Positions 32,223-33,963 of a stretch of DNA of 33,963 bases are shown piece after piece. The stretch comes from an uncultured Muribaculaceae bacterium (lineage in GTDB: Bacteria; Bacteroidota; Bacteroidia; Bacteroidales; Muribaculaceae): the NCBI GenBank assembly GCA_947173755.1, contig CAMWGM010000001.1:1-33963 (forward strand), written 5' to 3'. Every line of letters begins with the position of its first letter. Positions within the stretch are counted from its first letter, which is position 1. Under the pieces are notes generated by a model. That model did not search any database and was not told the origin of the DNA. It saw only the letters and a list, made by a program, of their open reading frames with translations. The translations under genes were made by a program, and so were the position numbers.

Positions 32223-33317
32223 ATGACTCTCTATCCCAAACTTATCACCGACGCTCTTTCGACCGTGCGCTATCCCGGCAACGGTAAACCTGTCACCGAG
32301 GAAATGCTCGAGGATGACCTGCGCATCGATGGCATGAAAGTGTCGTTCACACTGAAGTTTCCCAAGATGCCCGATCCGTTTATGAAATCGGTGGTCAAGG
32401 CTGCCGAGACAGCGATCCATACACATGTTTCGCCCGATGTCGAGGTGACCGTCAACACTTCGTCGGTGCGCCCCGCTCCGCAGAAACAGGCTCCTCTTCT
32501 GCCCGGTGTGAAGAATATCGTCGGAGTGTCATCGGGAAAAGGTGGTGTCGGTAAGTCCACCGTCGCAGCCAATCTCGCTGTTGCCCTGGCTCAGGAAGGC
32601 TATCGTGTCGGGCTGCTTGACGCCGATATCTTCGGTCCGAGCGTTCCCAAGATGTTCGGCATTGAGGATGAGCAGCTCTATATACACGATGTCGATGGTC
32701 GGCCGCTGATAATCCCCGTTGAGCGTTATGGTGTCAAAGTGTTGTCGATAGGTTTCGTAGTCGACCGCGATAAGGCAGTGCTCTGGCGAGGATCGATGGC
32801 GTCGAACGCTCTCAAACAGTTCGTCACCGATGCCGACTGGGGCGAACTCGACTATTTTCTCATCGATATGCCCCCCGGAACCTCAGACATACATCTGACT
32901 CTTGTGCAGACGCTGGCAATGACCGGGGTGGTTGTTGTGACGACACCCCAGGAGGTCGCGCTTGCCGACGCACGCAAAGGCATAGCAATGTTTATGGACG
33001 AGAAGGTCAACGTGCCCATACTCGGACTTGTGGAAAACATGGCTTATTTCACTCCGGCCGCCCATCCTGACGAACGCTATTATATATTCGGTAAAGAAGG
33101 CGGCGTGAAATTGGCTGAGTCGTTAGGAGTGAAACTTCTTGCGCAGATCCCGCTCGTGGGGACTATTGCCGAGACCGGCGATGCGGGAGAACCGGCCGCT
33201 CTCGATCCGACGACACTGACGGGACACGCTTTCGCGCATCTGGCTCACGAAGTGATCGCGGCGGTCGATGAGCGTAACAACACTCTTCCTCCGACAAAAA
33301 AAGTGGAGATTCACTGA
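32223..33317 (+). CDS. mrp: Mrp/ApbC-family P-loop ATPase, cysteine-free
   Basis: Members of this family act as iron-sulfur cluster carriers. The 364-residue protein has an N-terminal MIP18-like domain (to about residue 85). The deviant Walker A GKGGVGKST (residues 105-113), DADIFGPSVPKMFG, the switch block DMPPGTSDIHLTL and GLVENMAYF follow in order. The CxxC pair that bridges the cluster between two subunits should follow VENMAYF, but TPAAHPDERYYIFG is found instead; indeed the whole protein contains no cysteine. Cluster transfer would need another ligand or partner. It is the last gene of the pyrG operon and is followed by a 17-bp-stem terminator. Confidence 0.92.
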   Translation: MTLYPKLITDALSTVRYPGNGKPVTEEMLEDDLRIDGMKVSFTLKFPKMPDPFMKSVVKAAETAIHTHVSPDVEVTVNTSSVRPAPQKQAPLLPGVKNIVGVSSGKGGVGKSTVAANLAVALAQEGYRVGLLDADIFGPSVPKMFGIEDEQLYIHDVDGRPLIIPVERYGVKVLSIGFVVDRDKAVLWRGSMASNALKQFVTDADWGELDYFLIDMPPGTSDIHLTLVQTLAMTGVVVVTTPQEVALADARKGIAMFMDEKVNVPILGLVENMAYFTPAAHPDERYYIFGKEGGVKLAESLGVKLLAQIPLVGTIAETGDAGEPAALDPTTLTGHAFAHLAHEVIAAVDERNNTLPPTKKVEIH

Positions 33318-33340
33318 TCTCCCTTTAAGAGAACAATATA

Positions 33341-33395
33341 AAAATGCACAATTCTCACGGGTGCCTCGGCGGCACTGATGAGAATTGTGCATTTT
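33341..33395 (+). terminator. Terminator of the pyrG-mrp operon
   Basis: A perfect 17-bp stem (33341-33357 with 33379-33395) encloses a loop that folds again (GTGCC/GGCAC), and the plus strand ends in TTTT. It lies 24 bases past the mrp stop. Confidence 0.85.
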
Positions 33396-33497
33396 CAATA
33401 TTTAACAGTATTTTCGGGCGGAAATCGATGTTTGTGGTCGAAGAAAGCGATTTCAGATAATCTAAATGTTAAATTAATGTTAAATTATAGAAAATAT

Positions 33498-33529
33498 TTG
33501 GTGGTTATGAGAGAAGTTTCTACCTTTGC
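33498..33529 (+). promoter_or_regulatory. Upstream promoter P1 near window end
   Basis: TTTG at 33498-33501, a 20-bp spacer and TACCTTTG at 33522-33529 match the consensus fully. Transcription would start near 33533 and read through P2. Confidence 0.75.
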
Positions 33530-33644
33530 ACTCGCTTTCCGAAAGGGAGTGCTTGTGGAGACAGGCACGGCGAAGTTTGAACAACCGGGAATTGAAAAAG
33601 TTCGAAGGTTAAACGTTAAAACTTAGTTAAAATTTCAGAAAGTC

Positions 33645-33675
33645 TTGCACGGTTCGAAATTTCTCCGTAACTTTG
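33645..33675 (+). promoter_or_regulatory. Downstream promoter P2 near window end
   Basis: TTG at 33645-33647, a 20-bp spacer and TAACTTTG at 33668-33675. The start would be near 33679. Tandem strong promoters 146 bp apart are typical of rRNA operons. Confidence 0.75.
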
Positions 33676-33963
33676 CAAAACATTTCGGCGATGCTCTCGG
33701 GCATACCGGAAACAAGAGAACATTGAAATGATTGCAACGATGAAGTAGTACAAGAGACGAGTACACCGTCCGCCTCCGTTGAGGTCAGGACGGATGTCAT
33801 AAGATCTCTGTCAAATTCCATACAAGAAGATAATATCCGGCGTTTATATGAATCGGTTTCTGACCGGTTCGGGATCCGCGGGCCATCTGAAGGAAACGGT
33901 TCTGACTTAATACAGAACAACAAACACTGATAAGTTTGTCTGTTCTTTTTTGATTTGAAAAAG

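Larger units (their letters stand above)
33318..33963. other. Gene-free region to window end, probable rRNA operon leader
   Basis: No protein gene is credible. After the mrp terminator come two near-perfect promoters (33498-33529 and 33645-33675) and a leader with stems (CCGTCC/GGACGG at 33766-33793 around CCTC/GAGG). A T-rich stretch TCTGTTCTTTTTTGATTTG near 33939-33957 resembles the boxA antitermination sequence of rRNA leaders. Two stacked strong promoters plus a long structured leader fit an rRNA operon whose 16S gene would start just beyond the edge. No rRNA sequence itself is present. Confidence 0.45.

Noticed and set aside
33627..33923. 98-codon minus-strand frame near the window end
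   Set aside because: It lies in a region with strong plus-strand promoters and structured leader, and the composition is not protein-like.

Overview
The window is about 34 kb of chromosomal DNA from a member of the Bacteroidales, probably a gut Muribaculaceae- or Bacteroides-like organism. The evidence is a SusC/SusD pair, repeated Bacteroidetes-type promoters (TTTG or TTG, about 20 bp, then TAnnTTTG), almost no Shine-Dalgarno sequences, GC-rich genes with AT-rich gaps, and protein versions typical of the phylum (short Adk, cysteine-free Mrp, DUF2851). Nearly everything is core metabolism or housekeeping. I see no phage, transposase, CRISPR array or tRNA.

Layout. 1-3134 (+): 3' end of nadA, then leuS. 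3222-4157 (-): malate dehydrogenase, convergent with leuS across a bidirectional terminator. 4411-7271 (+): acyl-CoA synthetase and asd. 7665-8855 (+): recA. 8856-9179: three tandem hairpin repeats of about 100 bp. 9180-10196 (-): a second malate/lactate dehydrogenase-type gene. 10515-14221 (+): a degenerate PfkB-like protein, a TPR-like protein, ribH and a DUF2851 protein. 14157-15769 (-): ribF with an upstream HAD phosphatase gene, overlapping the DUF2851 gene tail to tail. 15880-19418 (-): hpt, adk, xseB and an M13 peptidase lipoprotein, read leftwards. 19954-24847 (-): susC and susD, with a 526 bp gap downstream and a 710 bp regulatory gap upstream. 25558-26316 (-): family 2 glycosyltransferase. 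26471-33317 (+): pyrG, yidC, an LRR surface protein, trmB and mrp. 33318-33963: gene-free, with two tandem strong promoters that probably feed an rRNA operon beyond the edge.

How it fits together. ribH, the HAD phosphatase and ribF form a flavin neighbourhood split over two strands. The HAD gene is translationally coupled to ribF and is a candidate for the often unassigned dephosphorylation step of riboflavin synthesis. The SusCD pair has no adjacent glycoside hydrolase, sensor or sigma factor, so its substrate cannot be read from context. The most unusual non-coding signals are the structure-conserving hairpin array after recA, four dyads packed into 92 bp upstream of the susC promoter, a probable short RNA between hpt and susD, a dyad in the recA promoter, and a glycosyltransferase promoter placed so close to its ATG that the mRNA should be leaderless or nearly so. 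I found no clearly new multi-gene system; the novelty here is mostly regulatory and structural.
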